Source of the DNA: Owenweeksia sp964619125
Lineage (GTDB): Bacteria > Bacteroidota > Bacteroidia > Flavobacteriales > Schleiferiaceae
Direction: 5' to 3'
Length of the DNA: 21,942 nucleotides
Assembly (NCBI GenBank): GCA_964619125.1
Contig: CAZUCA010000057.1
Span: 1 to 21,942, forward strand
A program made the translations under genes and the position numbers. Numbering within the stretch: the stretch's first letter is position 1; the number at the start of each line of letters is the position of its first letter. The notes under the pieces are model-generated. The model was not told where the DNA came from. It made no database searches and worked only from the letters and a program-made list of their open reading frames with translations. Positions 1 to 7,959 of the stretch are shown in pieces.

Positions 1-73
1 GGGGAAAAACCCTCAACCTGATATCGGTTGGCCAAACTGCGTTTACACAGGCCGTAGTAAGCACTTGAAATGA
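1..73 (+). other. Possible 3' end of an upstream gene
   Basis: Two plus-strand frames are open from the window edge. One ends at TGA 66-68, the other at TGA 71-73, where it would overlap the next ATG as ATGA. Either could be the tail of a gene that starts outside the window, but the stretch is too short to recognise or to choose between them. Confidence 0.2.
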
Positions 74-576
74 CAAAAACCACCTTAATCCTACTCTTTA
101 CCACAATTACAAATTTAATGACCGCCCAGCCGGCAAAAAATGATAAATTAAAGTCCAACAGTGTCCAGATTGAAGCCTTCGGTCAAGGAAGTGCTTACTC
201 TCTTAAATACGAAAGGGTTTTGATCAATAATACCCGCTTTAAAACCACTGCTTCTGCTGGCGGAGCCATCTATATTACCAATGAACTGAGAGGAGTCAGG
301 CAAGCCATAGTCGTTGAAGTCACTGAATTAATTTCCTTTGAGCAACATCATATTGAAGCTGGAGTAGGTCATTCCCTGTGGAATACCGAGCATGCAGCAG
401 AAGACATTAGGAACGGAGGCTGGCATCCATACCTGACGGGACGTGTTGGCTATCGGTATCAAAAACCCGCCGGGAAACTCCTGTATCGAATAGGGTTCAT
501 GCCATTTTTCTGGTACAAATCTTCTTTAAAGTATGATACTCCCTGGCTTGCCTTAAACTTTGGCTATTGTTTTTAA
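70..576 (+). CDS. Small secreted outer-membrane beta-barrel-like protein
   Basis: I do not recognise a named family. The 168-residue product starts with a Sec signal peptide (K3 followed by a hydrophobic run to about residue 19, probable cleavage near A-Q). The rest alternates short beta-strand-like stretches with turns, including YSLKYERVL near 43-51, GRVGYRYQ and LALNFGYCF, and it ends in Phe, as expected of a small outer-membrane barrel. It has no cysteine pairs or catalytic motifs. The ATG may overlap the stop codon of a gene entering from the left. A role in the outer membrane is inferred from composition only. Confidence 0.6.
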   Translation: MTKTTLILLFTTITNLMTAQPAKNDKLKSNSVQIEAFGQGSAYSLKYERVLINNTRFKTTASAGGAIYITNELRGVRQAIVVEVTELISFEQHHIEAGVGHSLWNTEHAAEDIRNGGWHPYLTGRVGYRYQKPAGKLLYRIGFMPFFWYKSSLKYDTPWLALNFGYCF

Positions 577-579
577 TAA

Positions 580-960
580 CAAAAACCCCATACCATCCCA
601 GGAAAAGGGCCACCCTGTCCCCGTTGGACTGCCGTTGCAGCACACACCAGGAGTGATTACGGCCTGGCCGACAGTCAGGCGTACCGCCTCAACAGCATTT
701 CCCTGGCCGAAAATAGCCAAACCCTATGCCAGTTTACCCCAAGCCTGACGGCGACCGCCTTAGGCTGATCATCGCCAATAAGGATCTTAAGGGCTCTGAC
801 TTGCCCTGGTTTGATATAGCTGGCAAGAGGGTTCAATTTCTCCTGATATCTGTCCATGCTGGCCAGCTTTGATTTTGATGTTTCGGGACTGGCCAGCGGG
901 GAGTATTTTATTGTCAGAAGCCTAGCTGGCGGTAAAGTCATAAAGTTCACTGTTCAATAG
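580..960 (+). pseudogene. Decayed C-terminal part of a type IX secretion (T9SS) cargo protein
   Basis: No single frame is open here, but three pieces in order spell the C-terminus of a T9SS type A cargo. Frame 1 (about 580-731) gives RWTAVAAHTRSDYG and AYRLNSISLAENSQ, like the end of the domain before a sorting signal. The frame starting at 732 gives VYPKPDGDRLRL and DIAGKRVQ, matching the conserved YPNP and D-x-x-G-K-x-V segments, and stops at 870-872. The frame starting at 856 gives DVSGLASGEYFI and GGKVIKFTVQ, then TAG at 958-960, matching the final strands. At least two frameshifts are therefore needed to rebuild it. The N-terminal effector domain is absent, because the previous gene ends at 576. 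It is a relic with no expected product. Confidence 0.72.
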
Positions 961-1086
961 ACGCACCAATTATGCCGCTGGCCTATTTGCAGGTTTGTGG
1001 AAACTCTTATGAAACACTACCTTCATCGCCAAACCTTAGCCGATTCTCGGCCTTTGTGATTTAAAACAACCTAAGCTCACCCAATC

Positions 1087-1326
1087 ATGCAAGCATCAAT
1101 CTTGCTTTCTGCCTTCGCCCTGCTCAGCTTCAGTTTGTGGCTCTGGGCCCTACTCGACCTCAGCCGTACTTCCTTTAAAGACAGCCGTATGACGATACTT
1201 TGGTGGGTAGTGATTTTGCTTTTCCCCCTGATCGGTTCGATATTCTATTTCCAGCTCAAGCGGAAATTCACCCACCACGGCCAAAGAGTTTTCCTGGGTG
1301 GCATGACACCCAATAAGCCGGCATAA
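1087..1326 (+). CDS. PLDc_N-domain small membrane protein
   Basis: The 79-residue protein has two transmembrane segments (about residues 4-23 and 37-56) and the signature of the phospholipase D-nuclease N-terminal family. That signature is W-ALLDL, a polar loop with K and R (RTSFKDSRM), WWVVILLFPLIGSIFYF and a basic tail beginning LKRK. Proteins of this family are either fused to larger enzymes or, as here, stand alone as inner-membrane proteins of unknown role. A clear intrinsic terminator lies about 60 bp after the stop, so this looks like its own transcript or the last gene of one. Confidence 0.75.
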   Translation: MQASILLSAFALLSFSLWLWALLDLSRTSFKDSRMTILWWVVILLFPLIGSIFYFQLKRKFTHHGQRVFLGGMTPNKPA

Positions 1327-1383
1327 GCGATCTACCTACTTCCTTCATCAAAGCCGGCACAACCCATTTGCGCAAAACGACCT

Positions 1384-1417
1384 GAAGCGCTAATTTCAGC
1401 GCTTCTATTCTTTTTTT
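1384..1417 (+). terminator. Intrinsic terminator after the PLDc_N gene
   Basis: A perfect 8-bp stem (GAAGCGCT at 1384-1391, AGCGCTTC at 1398-1405) closes a 6-nt loop and is followed by TATTCTTTTTTT at 1406-1417. This is a textbook Rho-independent terminator on the plus strand. It ends only a few bases before the next start codon, so the next gene either has a promoter inside it or relies on read-through. Confidence 0.85.
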
Positions 1418-1424
1418 ATATGTG

Positions 1425-1952
1425 ATGAAATACTCTATCCGACGCCTTCTACCCAGCCTATTAGCCCTGCTGCTGCTCAGTACCGCCTGCGGCGTGTTTC
1501 AATCTTCAGAGCGCCCCTTTAGGGTGAAGTACAAAGACAAAAGCCTGCCCAGGCCCAAAGGCTACGTCAATGATTTTGAAAAAATTCTCAGCAGTGAGCA
1601 GGAAGCGGTACTTACGGCCCTGGTTAAAAGTCACGAAAAGGAAACCAGTGACCAGATAGCCATTGTAACCGTTAGCACACTGGAACCCTATGACAACCTT
1701 GATGACTTATCACTAGACCTGGCCAATTACTGGGGCGTAGGCCAGGAGGACAAGCACAACGGGGTACTGATTGCCATTGGCCGGGAACTTCGGGTAGTAG
1801 GCATCCAGAACGGCTTTGGCATTGAAAAGCGCCTCAGCGACGCCGAAACCCAGCGCATTATCAGCGAGGTAATGATCCCCCAGTTTAAGGAAAACCAGCA
1901 TTACGAAGGACTAAAAAAAGGGGTGGAGGCGATTATTGCCGAGCTCAAATAA
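1425..1952 (+). CDS. TPM-domain lipoprotein
   Basis: The product is a lipoprotein: an Arg-containing n-region, a Leu-rich core and a lipobox LSTAC put the lipidated Cys at residue 22. Residues about 45-175 match the TPM domain (TPM_phosphatase, Psb32/YgcG group). The visible marks are VNDFEKILSSEQE, then QIAIVTV, NYWGVGQ, HNGVLIAI, IQNGFGIE and MIPQFKENQHYEGL. Members bind divalent metal and have been linked to phosphatase activity or to envelope and photosystem maintenance; the substrate here is unknown. I chose ATG 1425 over the GTG three bases upstream. The gene starts a few bases after the terminator of the PLDc_N gene. Confidence 0.85.
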   Translation: MKYSIRRLLPSLLALLLLSTACGVFQSSERPFRVKYKDKSLPRPKGYVNDFEKILSSEQEAVLTALVKSHEKETSDQIAIVTVSTLEPYDNLDDLSLDLANYWGVGQEDKHNGVLIAIGRELRVVGIQNGFGIEKRLSDAETQRIISEVMIPQFKENQHYEGLKKGVEAIIAELK

Positions 1953-2035
1953 ATACTGCCCGCAAGAGCTCAGAGCTGCCCGGTCATTCGCTCAATAATA
2001 TTAACTTGTTTTCAGATTAACCTAAACTGCTACCG

Positions 2036-2425
2036 ATGGGAAAAAGTGGGGCCATGCCAAGCTACGAGACTATTGATGACTATATCGCCCATCAGCCACC
2101 CGTGGCGCAGGAAAAGTTGCAGGAGTTGAGGAGCATCATCAGGGAGGCGGCCCCGGATGCGGTGGAGGTATTGAACTACAAAATACCGGCTTTCAAGCTG
2201 GTACCGGCCGCTAAAAGAGATCAGCAGATTATGATGGCCGCCTACGCGAAGTTTGTGGGTTTCTACCCCTTTCCTACTACCATGGTTGCCTTTGCCGATG
2301 AGCTGAAAGACTATAAGAAGGGCAAGGGCTCGGTGCAGTTTCCATTTAACATACCGTTACCCAAAGAGCTGATCAGGAGGATGGTGCAGTACCGCCGGGA
2401 TGAATTGCTAAGCGCTCAGAAATAA
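2036..2425 (+). CDS. DUF1801 (YdhG-like) protein
   Basis: The 129-residue cytosolic protein matches the DUF1801 family. It shows YETIDDYI near the start, then LQELRSIIREAAPDAVEVLNY, YAKFVGFYPFPTT, and the family ending GSVQFPFNIPLPKELIRRMV followed by YRRDE. Some relatives are described as iron chaperones of the frataxin type (B. subtilis YdhG), but the function of most is unproven. ATG 2036 is used; ATG 2054 would also keep the whole domain. A degenerate copy of the C-terminal third of the same family lies about 600 bp downstream, on the far side of a lipoprotein gene. Confidence 0.82.
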   Translation: MGKSGAMPSYETIDDYIAHQPPVAQEKLQELRSIIREAAPDAVEVLNYKIPAFKLVPAAKRDQQIMMAAYAKFVGFYPFPTTMVAFADELKDYKKGKGSVQFPFNIPLPKELIRRMVQYRRDELLSAQK

Positions 2426-2478
2426 GAGCTAGCCATCAGTAAACTTGATCAAAACCCAACCGACTAAATTTAAGCTGT

Positions 2479-2486
2479 TATCTTTG
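2479..2486 (+). promoter_or_regulatory. Putative Bacteroidota -7 element (TATCTTTG)
   Basis: TATCTTTG matches the Bacteroidota -7 consensus TAnnTTTG exactly and lies about 70 bp before the start of the Asp/Asn-rich lipoprotein gene. No good -33 TTTG is seen at the usual spacing (the nearest TTG is at 2445-2447, too far away), so the call rests on one element. Confidence 0.4.
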
Positions 2487-2556
2487 ACTTAGCCAACAAG
2501 TTTGTAGCAACTGAAAGTGGGTTTTACCCCCTTCAATAACCCTTAATTAATAGAAT

Positions 2557-3018
2557 ATGAAAACACCACATTTTAAAGTAAGCTGGCTGGTTTTTTCGCT
2601 GGCAGTGCTGGTACTGGTTGCCTGTAAAAAAGATGATAAGGATTCGGGCAACACCGTGCTCGAAAATATTGAGAATAACCTACAAAGCGGAAGCTGGAGA
2701 ATAAGCAAATTCATTGATTCCGGCACCGACGAAACCCATCACTTCGCCGGCTATAACTTTACTTTCATGAGTTCGGGCACCCTTAATGCCAATAATGGCA
2801 CCAACAATTATGACGGCAGCTGGAACATTAGTGACAGCAATAGTAACGACGACAGTGAAGACGATCTGCATTTTAATATCAATTTTAACCTGACCAATGA
2901 TTTTGAGGATCTGAACGATGATTGGGATTTACTTTCCCAAAGTGTGGACAAAATTGAGCTCATCGATATTAGCGGCGGTAATGGCGGTACCGATTATCTG
3001 ACCTTTGAAAAGAACTAG
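2557..3018 (+). CDS. Asp/Asn-rich lipoprotein of unknown function
   Basis: The signal peptide ends in LVLVAC, placing the lipidated Cys at residue 23, followed by KKDDKD, an acidic and basic tether common in Bacteroidota lipoproteins. The mature part reads like a small lipocalin-like beta fold: SGSWRISKFIDSG, YNFTFMSSGTL, YDGSWNIS, then a strongly acidic insert (residues about 89-99), and a final LTFEKN. Comparable proteins in Flavobacteriia are annotated as hypothetical. The surface is probably very acidic, which might suit calcium binding, but no EF-hand is visible. It lies between the intact DUF1801 gene and the DUF1801 relic. Confidence 0.7.
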   Translation: MKTPHFKVSWLVFSLAVLVLVACKKDDKDSGNTVLENIENNLQSGSWRISKFIDSGTDETHHFAGYNFTFMSSGTLNANNGTNNYDGSWNISDSNSNDDSEDDLHFNINFNLTNDFEDLNDDWDLLSQSVDKIELIDISGGNGGTDYLTFEKN

Positions 3019-3028
3019 AATGGTCCCT

Positions 3029-3157
3029 TCACAACTGTGGCCGACTTTGCCCAACCATAGCAAGAACCGGCTGCAGTTTAGCTTTAATACGCCGCAACTC
3101 AAAGAGTGGATGAAGCGGAGGATATAATACCGCAGTGATGAGATATTAGACCATTAA
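3029..3157 (+). pseudogene. Relic of a second DUF1801 gene (C-terminal third)
   Basis: One frame reads LPNHSKNRLQFSFNTPQL, then KEWMKRRI, an in-frame TAA at 3125-3127, YRSDEILDH and TAA at 3155-3157. It aligns with the end of the intact DUF1801 protein upstream (KKGKGSVQFPFNIPLPKEL, IRRMV, QYRRDELL). The stop falls where family members carry a V-K or V-Q pair before YR, and one codon also appears to be missing. The first two thirds of the gene are gone. The likely origin is an old duplication spanning the lipoprotein gene, or a paralogue replaced in place. Confidence 0.7.
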
Positions 3158-3171
3158 GCCGAGAAACTGAT

Positions 3172-3185
3172 AGGGGCGAGCCCCT
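3172..3185 (+). other. Short GC hairpin before the 3196 ORF
   Basis: AGGGG (3172-3176), loop CGAG, CCCCT (3181-3185) can form a 5-bp hairpin 10 nt upstream of the ATG at 3196. It has no T-tract and is small, so it could equally be chance. Confidence 0.2.
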
Positions 3186-3195
3186 CGTAAAAATC

Positions 3196-3366
3196 ATGAA
3201 AGTCCTGAACGGTTTACTCAACCAACCCGCTAATACCCTGGTCTTAATATTCCTTAGTCCACTGCTGCTGTGCTTTTTAAGCTTGCTAATATTTGGGAAT
3301 AAGCACGACCTGGCCCATTTCTTAGCTGCCGCCCTGCTGGCCCGGTTAGGGCTGCACATTGCCTAA
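3196..3366 (+). pseudogene. N-terminal part of a membrane protein gene cut by an in-frame TAA
   Basis: ATG 3196 opens a 56-codon frame beginning MKVLNGLLNQPANTL and ending HIA, TAA 3364-3366. It holds one strong transmembrane segment (about residues 15-34) and a second, shorter hydrophobic stretch (about 40-56). The same frame stays open after the TAA for another 120 codons and encodes more membrane helices, so this is probably the first third of one 176-codon gene rather than a free peptide. If the stop is real, a 56-residue two-helix peptide could still be made. I do not recognise the family. Confidence 0.5.
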
Positions 3367-3726
3367 ACTAATGGCATCGCCAGACGGCTATCCGCAAATC
3401 TCTCCCCTAAAAAGTTAGTTTCTTACAAAAGAATATGGTGGTTGGGAAGCCTTAGTTTACTGTCCGCCCTGGCCCTTTCCTCAGCTGTGATTGAAGCATC
3501 TCTGATCACGCTCCTGCTGGGCCTGCTGGTTTTACCGGCCAGCGAATTGCTGCGCTGTTTCCTGGTGGCCAGGCTAATCATTAAACAGGAAGGACACCAG
3601 TACCGAGGCGCCTGGCTTTACCTGAGTACCCTCTTTATTGTACTTTACCCGCTGCTGGGTATCTGGGCTCTGGAGGCACGGCTTAGAAATGCTGAGCAAT
3701 TAGCAAATGAGGAAACCACCGCTTAA
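3367..3726 (+). pseudogene. C-terminal part of the same membrane protein gene
   Basis: This is in the same frame as the preceding piece and separated from it only by the TAA at 3364-3366. It begins with a basic loop (RRLSANLSPKKLVSYKR) that would sit well between two helices of one protein, then has hydrophobic segments starting at WWLGSLSLL and at WLYLSTLFIVLYPLL. The only ordinary start codon near its beginning is TTG 3442, inside the first hydrophobic run; the ATG at 3435 is in another frame and hits a stop after six codons. Gene callers may report 3442-3726 as a separate 94-residue protein. No family is recognised. Confidence 0.5.
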
Positions 3727-3793
3727 GTGAGCTAAGTTTGATTTTACTGCTAGTGCAAGGCAGGGCCAAAGGCCTAAAATGGCAACCCAATAC

Positions 3794-3824
3794 TTGGCTG
3801 ACAACCCAAACAATTTTTACATTG
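3794..3824 (+). promoter_or_regulatory. Possible topB promoter
   Basis: TTG at 3794-3796 and TACATTG at 3818-3824 are separated by 21 bp, within the range of Bacteroidota -33 (TTTG) and -7 (TAnnTTTG) elements. The -7 lacks one T of the consensus. It lies 37 bp before the GTG start of topB. Confidence 0.3.
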
Positions 3825-3861
3825 CGCCCCCTCTTACCTCCTATTCAATTAGCTAGTCACC

Positions 3862-6159
3862 GTGAAAGTCTGCATAGCCGAGAAACCCAGTGTAGCCCGC
3901 GAAATTGCTCAAGTAATTGGCGCTGATAGCCGCCATGACGGCTACTTTGAAGGCAACGGCTACCAGGTAACCTGGACCTTCGGGCATTTCTGCATGCTGT
4001 TACCTCCGGAAGACTATCACCCCCACTGGAAACGCTGGGACCTCAACACCCTGCCTATGTTACCGGAACGCTTTGACACCAAGGTGATGAACGACCAGGG
4101 GGTACAAAAACAGTTTAAGGTAATTAAGTCGCTGCTCCACCAGGCCACCGTGGTGATAAACTGTGGTGATGCCGGCCAGGAAGGGGAACTGATCCAGCGC
4201 TGGGTTATCCAAAAAGCCCAATATGAGGGTGAGGTGCAGCGCCTGTGGATCTCTTCCCTGACCAAAGAGGCGATAGAGCAGGGCTTTAAAAAGCTGCGCC
4301 CGGCAGAGGAGTTTAACAACCTTTACTACGCCGGGAGCTCGCGGGCCATTGGTGACTGGCTGCTGGGGATAAACGCCACCCGTCTCTACACCCTCAAGTA
4401 TGGCGGCCGGGGGCAGGTGCTTTCCATTGGCCGGGTGCAAACGCCTACCCTGGCCATGCTGGTGGATCGCCACCACGAGATTGAAAACTTTGAGCCCCAG
4501 CCCTACTGGGAGCTGGGCACCATTTACCGCGATACCACCTTCAACCATAGCGAGGGGAAATTCTTTAAGAAGGAAGACGGTGAAAAACTGCTGGCGCAGG
4601 TGAGTGACAAGGATTTGGAGATCAGGAAAATTGAGCGCAAGGAAGGCAAGGAATACGCGCCCAAGCTCTTTGACCTCACCAGCCTGCAGGTGTATTGCAA
4701 CAGTAAATTTGGCATGAGTGCCGACGCCACCCTAAAAACGGTGCAGAAGCTCTATGAGATGAAAATGGTAACCTACCCCAGGGTAGACACCACCTTTCTG
4801 CCCAATGATATGTACCCCAAAATCCCGGGGGTACTAAGGGGGCTGCAGCAATATTCGCAGTACACCCAGCCCCTGCTGGCTAAAAAGATCCGCAAGTCGA
4901 CCAAGGTATTTAACGACAAGAAGGTGACCGATCACCATGCCATCATCCCCACCGGTGAGGAGAAAGCAGTGAGCGCCGAGATGTGGAAAGTGTACGATAT
5001 TATTGCCCGGCGCTTTATTGCGGTTTTCTATCCCGATTGTAAAGTGGCCAAAACCACTGTAAGTGCGGTAGTGGAGGAGGTGGACTTTATAGCCCGCGGC
5101 AAGGAAATACTGAGCGAAGGCTGGCGGGCCCTTTTTGGCACTGACAAAAAAGACAAAAAGGAGGAGGAAGACGGTGGCATCCTGCCTGCCTTTAAAGAAG
5201 GGGAAAAAGGTCCACATGAACCCAGCTTTATCGAAAAGACTACCAAGGCCCCTAAGAATTACACCGAGGCCTCACTGCTGCGGGCCATGGAAACCGCCGG
5301 TAAGCAGGTGGACGACGATGAGCTGCGCGACCTGATGAAGGCCAATGGCATCGGTCGTCCCTCCACCCGGGCGAGCATCATCGAAACCCTCTTTAAACGC
5401 GGCTATACTGAGAGGCGCAAAAAACAGGTGGTGCCCACGCCAATGGGCATCCAGCTAATTGGCATGGTCAACAACGAGCTGCTGAAGTCGGCGGAGCTTA
5501 CCGGCCGCTGGGAAAAACAGCTGCGCGAAATTGAAGAGGGAGAACACGATCCCCGCCACTTCATTCACAATATGAAGCATATGGTGAACCAGCTGGTATA
5601 CGAAGTACGCATGGAAAGTGGACAGCGCATTGTAGCCCAGCCTGCCGGAGCGCCAACGGCTGCGAAAAAGAAAAAAGCTACCAGTAAGGCTGCCGTAAGC
5701 AGTAATTGCCCCAAGTGTGGCGAAGGTAATGTGCTGAAAGGAAAAGAAAGCTATGGTTGCAGCCGCTATAAGGAGGGCTGTGATTTTCGTCTGCCCTTCC
5801 GCTTTTTGGATAAGAGGCTCTCTGACAACCAGATCAAGCGACTGCTGGAGAAAGGGGCTACCACCAAACTCAAGGGCTTTAAACTCAATGGCAACAAAAT
5901 GGAAGGCATTGTAAAACTGACTGACGACTACCAGCTGGAATTTGAGAGCAAAAGTGAACCCAGGGCAGCTAAGGACGAACTGATGCCAGCCTGCCCCCGC
6001 TGCACGGAGGGCACGCTGATTAAAGGCAAGGAGGCCTATGGTTGCACTCGTTGGAAGGAAGGTTGTGACTTCCGCTTTTCCTTTGCCGATATCAAGGCCA
6101 AAGCCAATGGTGAACCGCTGACGCGGGAGCTGGTGCTTGCCATTATCTCCAAGAAGTAA
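3862..6159 (+). CDS. topB: DNA topoisomerase III (type IA)
   Basis: The 765-residue enzyme relaxes and decatenates DNA by cutting one strand through a 5'-phosphotyrosine. The start is GTG 3862, giving the canonical opening MKVCIAEKPSVARE of the Toprim domain. The Toprim acidic motif is GDAGQEGE (D103, E107, E109) rather than the commoner DxDxEGE. The active-site Tyr is Y305 in VTYPRVDTTF, preceded by SADATLKTVQKLYE, and VLSIGRVQTPTLAML belongs to the gate region. Two C-terminal Cys modules follow (first Cys at 616 and 711), each of the form C-x2-C-x16-C-x6-C with KGKE-YGC inside, a zinc-ribbon-like pair joined by a K/R-rich linker. It looks complete. The flanking genes are decayed and show no functional link. 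Confidence 0.95.
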   Translation: MKVCIAEKPSVAREIAQVIGADSRHDGYFEGNGYQVTWTFGHFCMLLPPEDYHPHWKRWDLNTLPMLPERFDTKVMNDQGVQKQFKVIKSLLHQATVVINCGDAGQEGELIQRWVIQKAQYEGEVQRLWISSLTKEAIEQGFKKLRPAEEFNNLYYAGSSRAIGDWLLGINATRLYTLKYGGRGQVLSIGRVQTPTLAMLVDRHHEIENFEPQPYWELGTIYRDTTFNHSEGKFFKKEDGEKLLAQVSDKDLEIRKIERKEGKEYAPKLFDLTSLQVYCNSKFGMSADATLKTVQKLYEMKMVTYPRVDTTFLPNDMYPKIPGVLRGLQQYSQYTQPLLAKKIRKSTKVFNDKKVTDHHAIIPTGEEKAVSAEMWKVYDIIARRFIAVFYPDCKVAKTTVSAVVEEVDFIARGKEILSEGWRALFGTDKKDKKEEEDGGILPAFKEGEKGPHEPSFIEKTTKAPKNYTEASLLRAMETAGKQVDDDELRDLMKANGIGRPSTRASIIETLFKRGYTERRKKQVVPTPMGIQLIGMVNNELLKSAELTGRWEKQLREIEEGEHDPRHFIHNMKHMVNQLVYEVRMESGQRIVAQPAGAPTAAKKKKATSKAAVSSNCPKCGEGNVLKGKESYGCSRYKEGCDFRLPFRFLDKRLSDNQIKRLLEKGATTKLKGFKLNGNKMEGIVKLTDDYQLEFESKSEPRAAKDELMPACPRCTEGTLIKGKEAYGCTRWKEGCDFRFSFADIKAKANGEPLTRELVLAIISKK

Positions 6160-6322
6160 AGGCATTGATTCACAGGCCACATTAAGGGGCCCAATCACGC
6201 GCTTACATAGAGCTTTTCCCGATCAATTGCGGCGCTACCAGCCGTTCGATCACTTTGGCTATTTTAGCCTCCCAAGGCCTGCAAAGCAAGCATGACCATA
6301 TTTTAACCTCCCCAAGCCACCG

Positions 6323-7189
6323 ATGAGATTTAGCCGTTCAGCTCTCCTCCCCATCCTGGTATTAATAGCCGGAAGCCTGATATTTTTCTACACTGGCCTC
6401 AAGGCCCAACTCGCATCCTTTACCCACGATGAAAGTTTTAGCTACCTGAACTATTGCCACGAAAGTTTTATCGAGATTATCACCTTCAACAACTGGTACA
6501 CCAACAATCATGTGCTGAACAGTCTTTTCATGAAATACTCGGCGCAGCTCTTCGGCACCTCTGAATTTGCTTTGAGGCTGCCCAACCTGCTGTTGCTGCT
6601 CGTGTACATGGCTTATAGCTTCCGCTTGTTCAGGGATAAAAACCCGCTCCTGGCCCTGGCCATTTTCCTCCTGCTTTGCACTAATACCTTGCTAATCGAT
6701 TTATTTGGTTTGGCACGCGGCTACGGCATGTCATGCGGCTTTATGCTGATGAGCTTGTATCACTTTCTGAAATTCGGAGAGCAACGGCAACGGAAAGATC
6801 TCTTCATATTTCACCTGGCGGCCCTGCTCGCTATCCTTAGTAATTTTACCCTGCTTGCCTATTATGCTGCCGCCCTGCTCACTTATAACCTTAGTGCCTT
6901 ACTGCCAACCGGCCTCAATAAAGCCAGTAAGTTCAATCTCCTCTCTGTCAACAAGGTGCATGCCCTACCTCTTATGGCAGTCTTTGTAATACTCTACGAA
7001 CCAGTACGGCGCCTGCTCACTAAAACTACTTTAGACTTTGGGGGCAGTAATGGCTTTTACGAAGACACCGTCAGTCACTTGGTTTACATAAGCTTTCACC
7101 ACCATAAGCTACCTCAGGGAATAGAATTACTCTTTGAGGGTATCTTTACGCTAAGCATTGTAGGAGCCCTAGCTATAATTATCTGGTAA
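6323..7189 (+). pseudogene. GT39-like membrane glycosyltransferase, N-terminal part
   Basis: This is the N-terminal 288 codons of a multi-spanning GT-C glycosyltransferase of the PMT/ArnT type (GT39/GT83-like), which moves a sugar from a polyprenyl phosphate onto an acceptor outside the inner membrane. The first periplasmic loop carries FTHDESFSY with the D36-E37 pair in the usual catalytic place, followed by NNHVLNSLFM and the RLPNLLLLL helix, both typical of the family. Several further transmembrane helices follow. The frame ends at TAA 7187-7189 in the middle of a helix-loop, while the same frame continues open to 7804. No gene lies close upstream; 160 bp without a clear promoter separate it from topB. 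Confidence 0.78.
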
Positions 7190-7804
7190 TACCGTTGCTC
7201 AAAGCAGCATTTTTTTGTGAAGCACAGCCGCCTGCTGGCTCTCAACCTCCTGCTACTATTGCTGGTCTTTATCATTGTCGCCCAGCACTACTTCCTGGGT
7301 AGCGACTACCCTATCGGACGCTTTTCCATCTTCCTTTTTCCGCTCTTCATCATTCACCTGGGCTATCTTCTAAGTTACCTTCTCAGCAGCGGTTACCAAA
7401 AAATCAGTCTTGCCGGCATAATGGCAGTGGCCCTCTTTTCCTCCTTTGAATTCAGTAGACAGCTTGACTTCCACTCTACGGCAGAATGGGACTATGACAA
7501 GAACAGCAAAAACATGATGACCACCCTTGCCCGCGAAAGGCAAAGGCCGGAGGCTGACTCAGGGGCTATCAGACTAGGGGTAAGCTGGCTCTTTGAGCCC
7601 ACCGCCAATTTTTATCGTCGTACCAGGGAGTATAACTGGCTGCTACCGGTGCAGCGCCAGTGTAATTTTGAGGAGGACGATTACTGCTATGTTTTTAAAA
7701 ATGAGCTGCCGCCAGCCGGCTCAGTTTCCTATGACATAGTGGAAGAGTACCATGATACGCAAAGCATGCTGATACGAATTAACCCTGCAGGCGCGGAGCA
7801 ATAG
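7190..7804 (+). pseudogene. GT39-like membrane glycosyltransferase, C-terminal part
   Basis: This is the continuation of the preceding gene in the same frame after the internal TAA. The nine codons after the stop lead to GTG 7217, the first possible restart, and then to hydrophobic helices (LLALNLLLLLLVFIIVAQ, FSIFLFPLFIIHLGYLLSY) and a soluble C-terminal tail ending AGAEQ. DYPIGRFSIFLFPL resembles the RY-PIGR..lf-lP loop of Bacteroidota GT39-like proteins. Restoring the stop gives one protein of about 493 residues, normal for the family. Alone, this half lacks the catalytic acidic pair. Confidence 0.72.
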
Positions 7805-7959
7805 TATAACGGGACTGAGTATGGCTAAAAATTTTCGCCAGGCCTACGGCCAGATAATGACCTGCAGACTGTCGCTTTTGGGTGCCGCAATTGTATCAAC
7901 AATAGTAAGCATCAACATCAGCACCATCACCGCGCTATAAACATTCTTAAAATAGATCA

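Noticed and set aside
560..748. Plus-strand 62-codon frame overlapping the end of the first barrel gene
   Set aside because: It is Pro/Thr-rich with no fold, and the T9SS relic explains the region better in other frames.
675..950. Minus-strand 91-codon frame in the same gap
   Set aside because: It lies opposite the sorting-domain relic and has no recognisable features.
4060..4548. Minus-strand open frame opposite the Toprim region of topB
   Set aside because: Its composition follows the codon pattern of the opposite gene, and the plus strand is certain.
5455..6198. Long minus-strand open frame (247 codons) opposite the end of topB
   Set aside because: It is a shadow of the strongly coding topB strand, with no recognisable domain and no signal peptide or start context.
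6257..6269. GGCTA-TTT-TAGCC palindrome upstream of the glycosyltransferase
   Set aside because: A 5-bp stem with a 3-nt loop and no T-run is expected by chance.
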